Assembly: GCA_963840535.1 (NCBI GenBank)
Contig: CAWIZJ010000043.1
Coordinates: 62,001 to 126,000 of the forward strand
Reading direction: 5' to 3'
Source of the DNA: VAZQ01 sp963840535
GTDB taxonomy: Bacteria > Pseudomonadota > Alphaproteobacteria > Rhizobiales > Xanthobacteraceae
Length of the DNA stretch: 64,000 nt
Positions 8,679 through 18,725 of this stretch are shown here, one piece after another. How positions within the stretch are numbered: the first letter of the stretch is position 1; every line of letters begins with the position of its first letter. The notes beneath the pieces are model-generated. The model was not told the origin of the DNA. It searched no databases and saw nothing but the letters and a program-made list of their open reading frames with translations. A program made the position numbers and the translations under genes.

Positions 8679-10009
8679 TGACCCGCGCCGGGCCTGGGGG
8701 GACCAGCCTGTTCGCAGCGGCGGGGCTCGAGCAGGGGGTACCACGTCCGCTGGCCGACCGACTGCGGCCGACACGATTGTCGGAGGTGATGGGCCAGGAT
8801 CACCTGCTCGGCCCCGACGGTGCGCTGTCGCGCTTGCTCGACACCCGCACGCTCGGCTCGCTGATATTCTGGGGCCCCCCGGGAACCGGCAAAACGACCG
8901 TGGCCCGATTGCTCGCGGGCGCGACCGAACTGCACTACGAGCAGATCTCTGCGATCTTTTCCGGCGTCGCCGATCTAAAGAAAGTTTTCGACGGTGCGCG
9001 CGCGCGGCGCGAGACCGGCAGGGGAACCCTGCTCTTCGTCGACGAGATTCATCGTTTCAACCGTGCGCAACAGGATTCGTTCTTGCCTGTCATGGAGGAC
9101 GGCACCATCGTCCTTATCGGTGCCACGACCGAGAATCCATCGTTCGAGCTGATCGCGCCGCTCCTGTCGCGGGCACGCGTATTGGTCTTTCGGCCGCTCG
9201 ATGCCGATGCGATCGGGAAACTGCTCGCGCGCGCGGAAACGATCGAGGGCCGACTGCTTCCGCTCGACCCCGAAGCGCGTCGCTCGTTGATCCAGATGGC
9301 GGATGGCGACGGCCGCGCCGCGTTGACGCTGGCCGAGGAGGTGTGGCGAGCGGCGAGAGACGAGGAGATCTTCGATCCGGCCAAATTGCTGGAGGTGGTC
9401 CAGCGTCGCGCCCCGATCTACGACAAGAGTCAGGATGGCCACTACAACCTGATCAGCGCCCTGCACAAATCGGTGCGCGGATCGGATCCCGACGCCGCTC
9501 TGTACTACCTCTGCCGCATGCTGGACGCGGGCGAGGACCCGCTCTATATCGCCCGCCGGGTCGTTCGCATGGCGGTCGAAGATATCGGACTGGCCGACCC
9601 GCAAGCGCTGGTGATCTGCAACGCCGCCAAGGATGCCTACGACTTCCTGGGAAGCCCGGAGGGTGAATTGGCGATTGCGCAGGCGGTGATCTACGTGGCC
9701 ACCGCGCCCAAATCGAATGCCGCTTACGCCGCATTCGGAGCGGCCATGCGCACCGCGCAGGAGGCGGGCTCACTGCTGCCGCCCAAGCATATCCTCAACG
9801 CGCCGACCAGGCTGATGCGGTCCGAAGGCTACGGCGCCAATTACGAGTACGATCACGACGGGCCCGACGCTTTTTCGGGCCAGAACTACTTCCCTGAGCA
9901 ACTCGGCCGGCAGATGTTCTACGATCCGCCCGAGCGGGGATTCGAGCGTGAGATCAGGAGACGGCTGGAGCATTGGGCGAAGCTCAGGCGGGAGCGCGGG
10001 CAGCGATGA
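8675..10009 (+). CDS. rarA: Replication-associated recombination protein RarA (MgsA)
   Basis: RarA is an AAA+ clamp-loader-like ATPase that acts at stalled replication forks. Residues 67-75 are the Walker A motif GPPGTGKTT, and LLFVDEIHRFNRAQQDSFLP is the Walker B region with the RarA-type extension. Sensor and C-terminal features include IGATTENPSFELI, LISALHKSVRGSDPDA and the end segment FPEQLGRQMFYDPPERG. The 444-residue length fits. The start overlaps the protease stop and its own stop overlaps the next ATG, so the three genes are probably co-translated. Confidence 0.96.
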   Translation: MMTRAGPGGTSLFAAAGLEQGVPRPLADRLRPTRLSEVMGQDHLLGPDGALSRLLDTRTLGSLIFWGPPGTGKTTVARLLAGATELHYEQISAIFSGVADLKKVFDGARARRETGRGTLLFVDEIHRFNRAQQDSFLPVMEDGTIVLIGATTENPSFELIAPLLSRARVLVFRPLDADAIGKLLARAETIEGRLLPLDPEARRSLIQMADGDGRAALTLAEEVWRAARDEEIFDPAKLLEVVQRRAPIYDKSQDGHYNLISALHKSVRGSDPDAALYYLCRMLDAGEDPLYIARRVVRMAVEDIGLADPQALVICNAAKDAYDFLGSPEGELAIAQAVIYVATAPKSNAAYAAFGAAMRTAQEAGSLLPPKHILNAPTRLMRSEGYGANYEYDHDGPDAFSGQNYFPEQLGRQMFYDPPERGFEREIRRRLEHWAKLRRERGQR

Positions 10010-10341
10010 TGCGAGCCGTGCTACTGGCGCGCTCGCTTTGCCTGCGTCCACACGGGCTGCTGATTCGTTCGACGGCCGTTGGGCGGGCGATGTGCGGAAG
10101 CTGCCGGAACGAGCCGGGTTCCGGGCCGGTGCTGGTGGTCACCCCGCTTTCGTTGCGGTGGCGCGAGGCCGCTTGTGTGGTCCGGACGAGCTACCTCGTG
10201 CGCGATACCCGGCATATCGATGCGCGCTGCTGGGCGGATGGCGCCGCGGGAAACGTTGCGATCAAGCTGCAGAAGCAGAGGGAGCAACTCGTGCTCGACT
10301 GGTCGGGTGCGCCGCCGGAAGTCCTGTGGCGCTGTCCGTGA
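10006..10341 (+). CDS. Small periplasmic protein, two compensating frame changes
   Basis: The ATG at 10006 overlaps the rarA stop. The open frame starts MMRAVLLA and ends with a coherent domain from CRNEPGSGPVLVVTPLSLRW to PPEVLWRCP, but between about 10028 and 10090 it reads as a poor sequence. In the next frame the same bases give ALALPASTRAADSFDGRWAG, a clear signal-peptide end followed by the FDGRW/FSGRW start common in small rhizobial periplasmic proteins. I infer one indel near 10028 and a second restoring the frame near 10092. The mature protein would be about 90 residues with several cysteines. Its function is unknown. Confidence 0.6.
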   Translation: MMRAVLLARSLCLRPHGLLIRSTAVGRAMCGSCRNEPGSGPVLVVTPLSLRWREAACVVRTSYLVRDTRHIDARCWADGAAGNVAIKLQKQREQLVLDWSGAPPEVLWRCP

Positions 10342-10460
10342 CCGTCGCTACGCGGCAGTGGATGTGCAGGCGTGCAAGCAGCGATGACTGGAGGCCGAGT
10401 TGAGGCGAGGCGGTCCGAGACAGCCCGGCGGAGGACGGCAGATCGCCGGCCCGCGGCAAC

Positions 10461-11571
10461 ATGGCCGACCGGCGCACCCCATCGCGGCGCGGCGCGCCGA
10501 CACCGGCGGCCGCGCCGCCGATGCAGAGCGAGGACGGCCGCCGCGCCCGCAACCACGCCGGCAGCGAACCAGCGGAGAGCCACGGCGTGCAGACCCTCGC
10601 GGTCGGTCCGGACGAAGCCGGGATGCGCGTCGACCGGTTTCTCGAGGCGCGTTTTCCGGGACTTTCATTCTCCCACATCCAGCGCATCGTCCGGAAGGGC
10701 GAGTTGCGGGTGAACGGCCGACGCGCACAGTCGAAGCAACGCCTCATCGCCGGTCAGGCGGTGCGCATCCCGCCGCTGCGCTTGGACGAAACGATGCCGC
10801 GGACGATCGGGAGGCGACGCCGATACCGAGATCCGGGAGTTTCTGCGCTCGATCACGCTGCACGAGGATGCCGACGTATTGGTGCTCGACAAGCCGATGG
10901 GACTGGCGGTCCAGGGCGGCTCCGGCACCACGCGCCACCTCGACGGGATGCTCGAGGCGTTGCGGGACGAGCAGGGCCAGCGCCCGCGTCTGGTGCATCG
11001 GCTCGACAAGGACACGGCCGGCTGCCTCCTGGTCGCCAAGACGCGCTTTGCGGCCTCGGCGCTGGCGAAGACCTTCCGCTCACGCTCGGCCCGGAAAATC
11101 TACTGGGCACTGGTCGCCGGCGTGCCCAAGCCGCGCCAGGGCAAGATCTCAACGTTCCTTGCCAAGGAGGAACGCGAGGACGATTCGTTCATGCGCATTG
11201 CTCGTCACGGCGAGGAGGGCGCCAGCCACGCAGTGACGTACTACGCGGTGGTGGATACCGCGGCACGTCAGCTCGCCTGGCTGTCGCTCAAGCCGGTGAC
11301 CGGCCGCACCCACCAGCTGCGCGCCCACATGGCGCATATCGGGCATCCCATCGTGGGCGATCCCAAGTACTTCACGAAGGAGAACTGGCAGTTGCCGGGA
11401 GGCATGCAGAATCGTCTGCATCTCCTGGCGCGTCGCATCGTGGCGCCGCACCCGCGCGGCGGGTCGATCGACGTGACCGCGCCATTGCCTGCGCACATGC
11501 GGCAATCGTGGAATCTGATCGGGTTCGACGACAACCGCTACGATCCGATCGTCGATGCGCCGGATCAATAG
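10461..11571 (+). CDS. rluC: 23S rRNA pseudouridine synthase, RluC type (two frame changes)
   Basis: RluA-family enzymes isomerise uridines in 23S rRNA. The N-terminal S4 domain is visible as GMRVDRFLEARFPGLSFSH and RIVRKGELRVNGRRA. The catalytic domain has VLVLDKPMGLAVQGGSGT, the catalytic aspartate in HRLDKDTAGCLLVAKT, and GRTHQLRAHMAHIGHPIVGD. Between LRLDET near 10795 and DTEIREFLRSITL near 10840 the coding sequence passes through three frames, consistent with two one-base deletions. The corrected length is about 370 residues with a Pro/Ala-rich N-terminal extension, as in rhizobial RluC. Substrate positions are inferred only from family resemblance. Confidence 0.9.
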
Positions 11572-11643
11572 GGCTGGCAAAGACAACCTTCGACTGTCCG
11601 GGCGGAAATCGCGTCAAGCCGGGCTGGCAGGCTGGCGTAGCAG

Positions 11644-12700
11644 CTAGCGCAGGCTGGCGTTGATCCTTTCCAGCGCCGTCGAGCCCGGGCACAGCTCCTT
11701 CTCGGTGAGCGAGTTGAGGGGTGCATCCACCGTATTGAAATGCCGATGCAGATCCTCGGGCTCGCGATCGACGTAGAGCAGCCCGGTGACCACCTGCCCC
11801 TTGGCCGCATGCCGTTGCAGGAAGTTCATCGCTCCGAGCCTGTCGTGAGGATCATAGTCGGCAGCCACCTTCTTGAGCACGAGCTTGGAACCGTCGTGCT
11901 GCTCGACGATCTCGACCGAGCCAGGCTCGTAGCTGACCGTGATCGGTGTCCGCCCGGTGATGAAGTCGAGCCGGTTAACCGCCTCGTTGTGCTCGCGCAC
12001 ATAGTCGAAGCTCTTGGTCGAACCCTCGTGATTGTTGAACGCGACACAGGGTGAGATCACGTCGATGAATGCCGCTCCCTGGTGCTCGATCGCCGCCTTG
12101 ATGATCGGCACCAGCTGGCTCTTGTCACCCGAGAAGCCGCGCGCGACGTATGTCGCCCCGAGCTGCAGCGCCATAGCGACCAGATCGATCGAGCTGTCGG
12201 CGTTGATCACGCCGCGCTTCGATTTCGAGCCGCGATCGGCGGTGGCGGAGAACTGACCCTTCGTGAGACCATAGACTCCGTTGTTCTCGACGACGTACAC
12301 CATGTTCACGCCCCGCCGCATGGCATGAGCGAACTGGCCCAGTCCGATCGAGGCCGAATCGCCGTCGCCGGACACGCCGAGATAGATCAGGTCTCGATTT
12401 GCGAGGTTGGCGCCCGTGAGCACCGAGGGCATGCGGCCATGCACCGAATTGAAGCCGTGCGAGGCGTTGAGAAAGTAGTCGGGGGTCTTGGACGAACAGC
12501 CGATCCCGGAAATCTTGGCGACGCGGTGCGGCTCGATCGACAGCTCGAAGCACGCCTCGATGATCGCTGCGGTGATCGAAATCGTGGCCGCAGCCGGCAC
12601 ACAGCGTGGAAATCTTGCCTTCGTAGTCGCGGTGGGTGTAGCCGAGCGCGTTCTTCGGCAGGCTGGGATGGTGGAATTTCGGCTTGGCGATATAGGTCAT
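11644..12700 (-). CDS. korB: 2-oxoacid:ferredoxin oxidoreductase, beta subunit (one frame change)
   Basis: KorB carries thiamine diphosphate and a 4Fe-4S cluster; with KorA it oxidatively decarboxylates a 2-oxoacid, most likely 2-oxoglutarate, to the acyl-CoA and reduces ferredoxin. The start MTYIAKPKFHHPSLPKNALG leads to TLCAGCGHD; the frame then changes at a TTT run near 12590, continuing SITAAIIEACFELSI. Further motifs are GIGCSSKTPDYF, LGVSGDGDSASIGLGQF and VVENNGVYGLTKGQFSAT. Corrected length is about 351 residues. The ATG overlaps the korA stop by ATGA. Substrate preference is inferred from the family. Confidence 0.9.
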
Positions 12701-14545
12701 GATACCACCTTGCGCAACGGGGTGACCTTCATGGCGTCTAGGCGGTCACCGATCGCGCCTGCAATGAACCGGGCGGTGATGGGCGTGCCGTCGAAGTGGA
12801 GTATCGGCACCAGCCGCGCGGGATCGATGGCGCATTCGTTCATGATCAGCAGGCGAAGTTGCGCGTCGCGGTTCTGCTCGACCACGAATACGAAGTCATG
12901 GTCGGTGATGAAGTCGTCGACGGAGTGGTGGAACGGAAACGCGCGCACCCGCAACATGTCGAGATGATGCCCCTGAGCTTCGAGCATCTGGATCGCCTCG
13001 CTCATCGCCGGCGCGGTCGAGCCGAAATACATCACGCCGTAGCGGGTCGGCTTGCTGGAATTGCTGCGCAGCGGTCGCGGCACCAGGTCCTTCGCTGTCT
13101 CGAACTTGCGGACGAGCCGCTGCATGTTGTCGGCGTAGACCGCGCCTTCCTCGGAATAGCGGGCATAGCGGTCGCGCGATGTGCCGCGAGTGAAGAACGA
13201 GCCCTTGGTCGGATGGGTGCCGGGATAAGTGCGATAGGGTATGCCGTCGCCGTCGACGTCGAGATAGCGGCCGAAATCCCTGCCGGCATCGAGATCGGGG
13301 GCAGTCATCACCTTCCCGCGGTCGTACTTGCGGTCGTCGTTCCAGGCCAGCGGGCGACACAGGCGATGGTTCATGCCGATATCGAGATCGAGCATGACGA
13401 AGATGGGTGTCTGCAGCCGATCGGCAAGGTCGAACGCGTCGGCACCGAACTCGAACGCTTCGGCCGGGTCCTCCGGGAACAGCAGCACGTGCTTGGTGTC
13501 GCCGTGCGAGGCATAGGCGCACGAGATCAGGTCGCATTGCTGGGTGCGGGTCGGCATCCCGGTCGAAGGGCCGGCGCGCTGCACGTCGAACACGACTGCG
13601 GGAATTTCGGCGAAATAGGCCAAGCCGAGGAATTCCTGCATCAGCGAGATGCCCGGACCCGAAGTCGCCGTGAACGCGCGTGCGCCGTTCCAGGCGGCGC
13701 CGATCACGATGCCGATCGAGGCCAGCTCGTCCTCCCCCTGCACGATGGCGTATTTCGCCTTCCTGGTCGCAGGATCGATCCGCAGCCGCCGGCAATGGCC
13801 GGTGAAGGCGTCCGCCAGCGAGGAGGACGGCGTGATCGGATACCAGGCGCACACGGAGGCCCCGCCATAGACCGCGCCCAGCGCCGCGGCCGAGTTGCCC
13901 TCGACGAAAATGCGGTCTCCCACCTTGTCGGCGCGGCGCAACCGCAATCCGATCGGGCACTGCAGGTTCATCAGCGCCCAGTCGCGGCCGAGATGCAGCG
14001 CATGAACGTTGGCGCCGATCAGCTTCTCCTTCGATTTGAATTGCTCGCCGATGAGTTGCTCGATGGCCCCGAGATCCATGTCGAGCAACGCCGAGAGCGC
14101 GCCCACGTAGATGATGTTCTTGAACAGCTGGCGCTGGCGGGGATCGGTATATTCACGGTTGCAGATGGCGGTGAGGGGAATGCCGATGACGGTGATGTCG
14201 TTGCGGAACTTGGACTGCGGGAGAGGCTTTGTGGAATCGTAGAGCAAGTAGCCGCCCGGTTCGATCGCCCGCCACGTCCTTGTCCCAGGTCTGCGGGTTC
14301 ATTGCGACCATGAGGTCGGTGCCGCCGCGCGCCCCCAGGTGACCGGCTTCCGAGATTCGCACCTCGTACCAGGTCGGCAAGCCTTGGATGTTGGACGGGA
14401 AGATGTTGCGCGGGGCCACCGGGACGCCCATGCGCAATACCGAGCGGGCGAACAGCTCGTTGGCGCTGGCGGAGCCCGAGCCGTTGACGTTGGCGAATCG
14501 GACGACGAAGTCGTTTACGCTGCTGATTGATGCTTTATGCGACAT
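12697..14545 (-). CDS. korA: 2-oxoacid:ferredoxin oxidoreductase, fused gamma-alpha subunit (one frame change)
   Basis: The N-terminal ~190 residues are the gamma domain, starting MSHKASISSVNDFVVRFANV with GRGGTDLMVAMNPQTWDKDV and LLYDSTKPLP. The alpha domain follows (GNSAAALGAVYGGASVCAWYP, QGEDELASIGIVIGAAWNGA, TSGPGISLMQEF). Near 14265 one extra G in a short run breaks the frame; removing it gives DVAAIEPGGYLLYDS. The corrected length is about 615 residues, usual for KorA with fused gamma. It overlaps the 3' end of the reductase gene by 31 bases and korB by four, so the three form one operon. Confidence 0.9.
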
Positions 14546-16317
14546 AGATCATCCGCATGCGTCATATCGATGAGATACTTCTTCATGTCCCATGCGCCGG
14601 TCGGACAGCGCTCGGCACATAGCCCGCAGTGCAGGCAGACGTCCTCGTCCTTGACCATGACGCGGCCGGTCTTCAAATCGTTGGCGACATAGAGATCCTG
14701 CGTGACGTTGGGGGCGGGCGCCTTCAGGCGCGTGCGCAGATCGGCCTCTTCTCCGTTGGACGTGAAGGTAATGCAGTCCATCGGGCAGATATCGACGCAG
14801 GCGTCGCACTCGATGCAGAGCGACGAGGTAAAGACGGTCTGCACATCGCAATTGAGGCAACGATAGGCCTCCTTGAGCGCAAGATCGACGTCATAACCGA
14901 GCTCGACCTCGGCCTTGATATCGCGCAGCGCCACGACCTTGTCGCGCAGGGGCACCCGGTAACGCCGGTCGACCACGATGTCGTTGTCGTAGCTCCATTC
15001 GTGGATACCCATCTTCTGGCTGACGATCTCGACCATCGGCAGCGGTCGGTCGTCGATGTCCTCGCCCGAGCAAATCTTGTCGATTGAAAGCGCGGCGTCG
15101 TGACCGTGGGCAACCGCCCAGATGATGTTCTTCGGTCCGAACGCCGCGTCGCCGCCGAAGAATACTCGCGGATGGGTCGAGGCCATGGTCTTGGGATCGA
15201 CCTTGGGCATGTCCCACTTGTCGAACTCGATGCCGATGTCGCGCTCGATCCAGGGAAAGGCGTTCTCCTGGCCGACTGCGACCAGTACATCGTCGCAGGG
15301 GATGTGCTGATCAGGCTCGCCGGTTGGCACCAGGTTGCGCCGACCCTTGGCGTCGTATTCGGCCTTCACCTTCTCGAACACGACGCCGGTTAGCACGCCG
15401 TTGTCGTGGGTGAATTCCTTCGGCACGAGAAAATTGAGAATCGGAATGTCCTCGTGCATGGCATCCTCCTTCTCCCAGGGGGATGCCTTCATCTCCTCGA
15501 AGCCGGAGCGCACGATGACTTTCACGTCTTCGCCGCCGAGACGGCGCGAGGAACGGCAGCAATCCATCGCAGTGTTGCCGCCTCCGAGAACGATGACCCT
15601 CTTTCCGATCTTGGTGACGTGGCCGAAGGAGACGCTCGAGAGCCAATCGATACCGATATGAACGTGGGCGGCGGCCTCCTTGCGTCCGGGAATGTCGAGA
15701 TCGCGGCCACGCGGCGCGCCCGACCCGACGAAAACGGCATCCCACCCCTGGGCAAGCAGCTCCTTCAGGCTGTCGATGCGCTTGCCGCCGCGAAACTCGA
15801 CGCCGAGATCGAGGATGTAATCGCATTCCTCATCGATGATGGATTCCGGCAGCCGGAAGCGCGGAATTTGCGTGCGGATCATGCCCCCCGCCTGCGGATC
15901 CTGATCGAACACCACGCAGTGGTAGCCGAGCGGAGCGAGGTCGCGTGCGACGGTAAGCGAAGCCGGCCCGCCACCCACCAGCGCAACGCGCCTGCCGTTC
16001 CTCGCGGTCGGCGGCTTGGGCAGCCGGTCGCGGATATCATCCTTGAAATCGGCGGCGACCCGCTTCAGGCGGCAGATCGCAACCGGCTCTTTCTCGACGC
16101 GGCCACGCCGGCATGCCGGCTCGCACGGCCGGTCGCAGGTGCGCCCGAGGATCCCGGGGAACACGTTGGACTTCCAGTTGACCATGTAGGCATCGCCGTA
16201 GCGGCCTGCTGCGATCAAGCGGATGTATTCGGGGACCGGCGTGTGCGCCGGACACGCCCACTGGCAATCCACGACCTTGTGGAAGTAGTCGGGCGCCGAA
16301 ATGTCGGTGGGTTTCAT
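14515..16317 (-). CDS. NAD(P)H/FAD oxidoreductase with GltD-type and ferredoxin domains
   Basis: This 600-residue protein resembles the small subunit of glutamate synthase. It starts with an N-terminal cysteine region for Fe-S clusters (VDCQWACPAHTPVPEY, CDRPCEPACRRG), then two Rossmann sites: VALVGGGPASLTVARDLA for FAD and VIVLGGGNTAMDC for NAD(P)H. A C-terminal two-cluster ferredoxin domain follows, with CIECDACVDICPMDC and CLHCGLCAERCPTGAWDM. The order, with korA and korB directly after, suggests it passes electrons between 2-oxoacid oxidation and a pyridine nucleotide through its own clusters. There is no glutamate synthase large subunit nearby. The frame is intact. Confidence 0.88.
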   Translation of the reverse strand: MKPTDISAPDYFHKVVDCQWACPAHTPVPEYIRLIAAGRYGDAYMVNWKSNVFPGILGRTCDRPCEPACRRGRVEKEPVAICRLKRVAADFKDDIRDRLPKPPTARNGRRVALVGGGPASLTVARDLAPLGYHCVVFDQDPQAGGMIRTQIPRFRLPESIIDEECDYILDLGVEFRGGKRIDSLKELLAQGWDAVFVGSGAPRGRDLDIPGRKEAAAHVHIGIDWLSSVSFGHVTKIGKRVIVLGGGNTAMDCCRSSRRLGGEDVKVIVRSGFEEMKASPWEKEDAMHEDIPILNFLVPKEFTHDNGVLTGVVFEKVKAEYDAKGRRNLVPTGEPDQHIPCDDVLVAVGQENAFPWIERDIGIEFDKWDMPKVDPKTMASTHPRVFFGGDAAFGPKNIIWAVAHGHDAALSIDKICSGEDIDDRPLPMVEIVSQKMGIHEWSYDNDIVVDRRYRVPLRDKVVALRDIKAEVELGYDVDLALKEAYRCLNCDVQTVFTSSLCIECDACVDICPMDCITFTSNGEEADLRTRLKAPAPNVTQDLYVANDLKTGRVMVKDEDVCLHCGLCAERCPTGAWDMKKYLIDMTHADDLCRIKHQSAA

Positions 16318-16716
16318 CTACTCCTCTGCACGCACGCCTGCTGCGCTCCTCAGAACCTGCGCGATCAAGCGTCGGCCGGTCTTCGGTCCTCCTCCGCGGT
16401 CCGGCGCTTGGGTCCGCCGAATCCGGCGCGGATAGTAGTGGAGCGTCCCTCGGAATTCCACCGGTACATTCGACATGACGCGGATTTGCGGTTTGCATCG
16501 CTATCGCGATGCAGCGTAGCCGCCCGTCGGGGAGTCAAAGTTCCGCACGATCGGTCGTATCTGGTAAGTAATTGATTTTGCGTCGTTATATTCGACTGCC
16601 GTTTGCTGCGATGCAAGATCGTGCGATCCAGTGCGACGGGTGCTGATGTGTCAGGGTGTTCAAACGCCGCGTGTTGCGAATTGCGCCGCAGGTGTTGGGT
16701 GCCTTGCTACAGGGCT
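16318..16716. other. Non-coding gap upstream of the reductase-korAB operon
   Basis: This 399-base stretch must hold the promoter of the reverse operon starting at 16317 and the 3' end of the luciferase-like gene. I see no convincing gene in it. A hairpin GCATCG...CGATGC lies at 16495-16512, with the stem extended by one C-G pair. The part from about 16560 to 16620 is visibly richer in A and T than its surroundings. Confidence 0.5.
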
Positions 16717-17724
16717 TCAAATTGCTTCGAGCGCCGGCATGACCTCGCGCGTGAAAAGATCGACGGTGCGCATCACCTCGCTCGGCGTGAGGTCGCCAAA
16801 CGCGAACTGTCCGACGAAATAGTTGGTGCCGGCCTCCTCCATCTGCGACTTGATCATGCGGATGACGGTCGCCGGCGAGCCTGCGATGCCGCGTCCGCCG
16901 TCCCTGATCTGGTCGAATTGCGGCGGCCGGTCGCCGCCGGCGGGACTGGTGCCGTGCATCCGAAAAAGGTGATGGAAGTGCCGATGCCACAGCGGATAGG
17001 CGCGCCGCGCGATGGTCAACGCTTCCTCGTCGCTCTCGCCCATGATCACGAAGCGCGCGAGGCCGAGGAAGGGGACGGCGTGCGGTTGCGACGTCTTGCA
17101 GGCCGCGCGATGGCGGTCGGTCATGACCCGGATCTGCGCGGTGAGTGCATTGGCCACCAGATTGAAGCCGTTGCGGCCCGCGGCTTCGGCGCCGTCCGGC
17201 GTACCGGCGCCTGCCCAGAACGGCGGATGCGGTTTCTGGAAGGGCTCGAGCTCCATCGGCACGTCGGCATAATCGTAGAATTCGCCGTGAAACGTGAGGG
17301 TCCGACCGGTCAATGCCCGACGCACGATCTCCAGCGCTTCAAGATACATTTTCTGCCGGTGATCCGGGTTGACGCCGAAATAGGCGGTCTCGATCGGCGA
17401 GATGCCGCGACCGACGCCCAGGTCGAAACGGCCACCGCTCATCTGGTCGAGCATGCAAATCTCTTCGACCACCCGTAGCGGATGGTGGAGCGGCAGCGTA
17501 TAGACCAACGGCCCAAAGCGCAGGTTTTGCGTGCGCTGGGCGACCGCGGCCAGGAACACGCTGGGCGAGGCGGCGAGGCCGAGCGGCGTCGCATGATGCT
17601 CGGCGGTATGATACGAATAGAAACCGCCGCGATCGTAAACTTCGACCAGCTTCAGGCGCTGCTCGTAGAAGTCGTGCAAGGGAGCCTCGTTGCGATCGAG
17701 ATGGTCGAAAACGCCGAATCTCAT
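16717..17724 (-). CDS. Luciferase-like (LLM-class) flavin monooxygenase
   Basis: The protein belongs to the flavin-dependent bacterial-luciferase-like TIM-barrel family. The start MRFGVFDHLDRN at 17724 gives 335 residues; the frame is open further upstream but without family sequence. Motifs are YHTAEHHATPLGLAASP, GPLVYTLPLHHPLRVVEE, LDQMSGGRFDLGVGRG and GTPDGAEAAGRNGFNLV. The substrate is unknown. It is a single reverse gene and its start region faces the ATP12-type gene. Confidence 0.88.
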   Translation of the reverse strand: MRFGVFDHLDRNEAPLHDFYEQRLKLVEVYDRGGFYSYHTAEHHATPLGLAASPSVFLAAVAQRTQNLRFGPLVYTLPLHHPLRVVEEICMLDQMSGGRFDLGVGRGISPIETAYFGVNPDHRQKMYLEALEIVRRALTGRTLTFHGEFYDYADVPMELEPFQKPHPPFWAGAGTPDGAEAAGRNGFNLVANALTAQIRVMTDRHRAACKTSQPHAVPFLGLARFVIMGESDEEALTIARRAYPLWHRHFHHLFRMHGTSPAGGDRPPQFDQIRDGGRGIAGSPATVIRMIKSQMEEAGTNYFVGQFAFGDLTPSEVMRTVDLFTREVMPALEAI

Positions 17725-17888
17725 TCGTCCTCGCTCTGCCTTTCTATGTTCGGTGGACGTCATCATCCGCGAAAGCGATCGCTCCAACAAGGTCGGGTGC
17801 ACAGCGGCTGGTGCACACCGCTGCTAGAAAGGCCCGTCGGCCAGCGAGGATCATTGCGGGATCGGCCGCCGCGATCCATGTTGAGGCT

Positions 17889-18725
17889 ATGCGCGATCTG
17901 TTCGAGGACATTTTCGTAAGCCAGCCGCTCGATCCGGCCGAGGCGGTCCGCCGCGCCATGCGCCCACAATTGCGGCGACGTTTCTATCGGTGCGTTGGCG
18001 TCGAGGAGGGAGACGGCAGTTTTCGCGTCGTCGTCGACGGCCGTCCGGTCAAGACCCCCGCCCGTCGCACGCTGGCGGCACCGGAGCCGGCCTTGGCCGC
18101 GGCGCTGGCCGCCGAATGGGAGCAACAGTTGGAGTTCATCGATCCCGCGAGCATGCCGCTCACCCGGCTCGCCAACACCATCATCGACGGGGTGGCCGAC
18201 GCGGCTTCGGCGGTCTCTGCGGAAATCGAAAAATACATCGCCTCGGACCTCGTCCTTTATCGCGCAGCCGGTCCCGATGGCTTGGTTGCACGGCAAGCCG
18301 ACGCTTGGGACCCCGTCCTCGCCTTTGCGCAAGCTGCGTTCGGCGCACGTTTCATGCCGGCACAGGGGCTCATCTACCGGGCGCAGTCTCGACAGGCCCT
18401 CACAGCCGCCGGAGCGGCGATCCCGCGCCATCCCTGGCGCCTCGGCGCGCTCCACGCGGTCACCACGCTGACCGGCTCCGCCCTGATTGCGCTGGCATTC
18501 GCCGGCGGCGCCTTGTCGATCGACGAGGCCTGGGCCGCGGCGCACGTCGACGAGGACTGGAACATGGATCAGTGGGGGCGCGATCCGCTGGCGCTGGAGC
18601 GGCGCCGCTACCGCTTCGCGGAGATGCAGGCAGCGGCTCTGGTGCTGCAAACACACTCTAGCGCCCAGACCCGGCGAGGACGAGAAGTGCTCCCGCCGGC
18701 TTATTTCTTCTTCAGTGCCCCGTAG
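17889..18725 (+). CDS. ATP12-family F1-ATPase assembly chaperone
   Basis: ATP12 proteins bind the alpha subunit of F1 during ATP synthase assembly and are typical of alphaproteobacteria and mitochondria. The ATG at 17889 starts MRDLFEDIF. Family segments are RRRFYRCVGV, VVVDGRPVKTPARRTLAAPE, FIDPASMPLTRLANTIIDGV and the later IDEAWAAAHVDEDWNMDQWG. The last ~18 residues run into the convergent gene by 25 bases; a TAG lies in another frame at about 18659, so the true end may be there and a small indel possible. Confidence 0.88.
   Translation: MRDLFEDIFVSQPLDPAEAVRRAMRPQLRRRFYRCVGVEEGDGSFRVVVDGRPVKTPARRTLAAPEPALAAALAAEWEQQLEFIDPASMPLTRLANTIIDGVADAASAVSAEIEKYIASDLVLYRAAGPDGLVARQADAWDPVLAFAQAAFGARFMPAQGLIYRAQSRQALTAAGAAIPRHPWRLGALHAVTTLTGSALIALAFAGGALSIDEAWAAAHVDEDWNMDQWGRDPLALERRRYRFAEMQAAALVLQTHSSAQTRRGREVLPPAYFFFSAP

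Noticed and set aside
12796..14313. 505-codon forward frame opposite korA
   Set aside because: Composition typical of an antisense shadow; the opposite strand reads a clear KorA.
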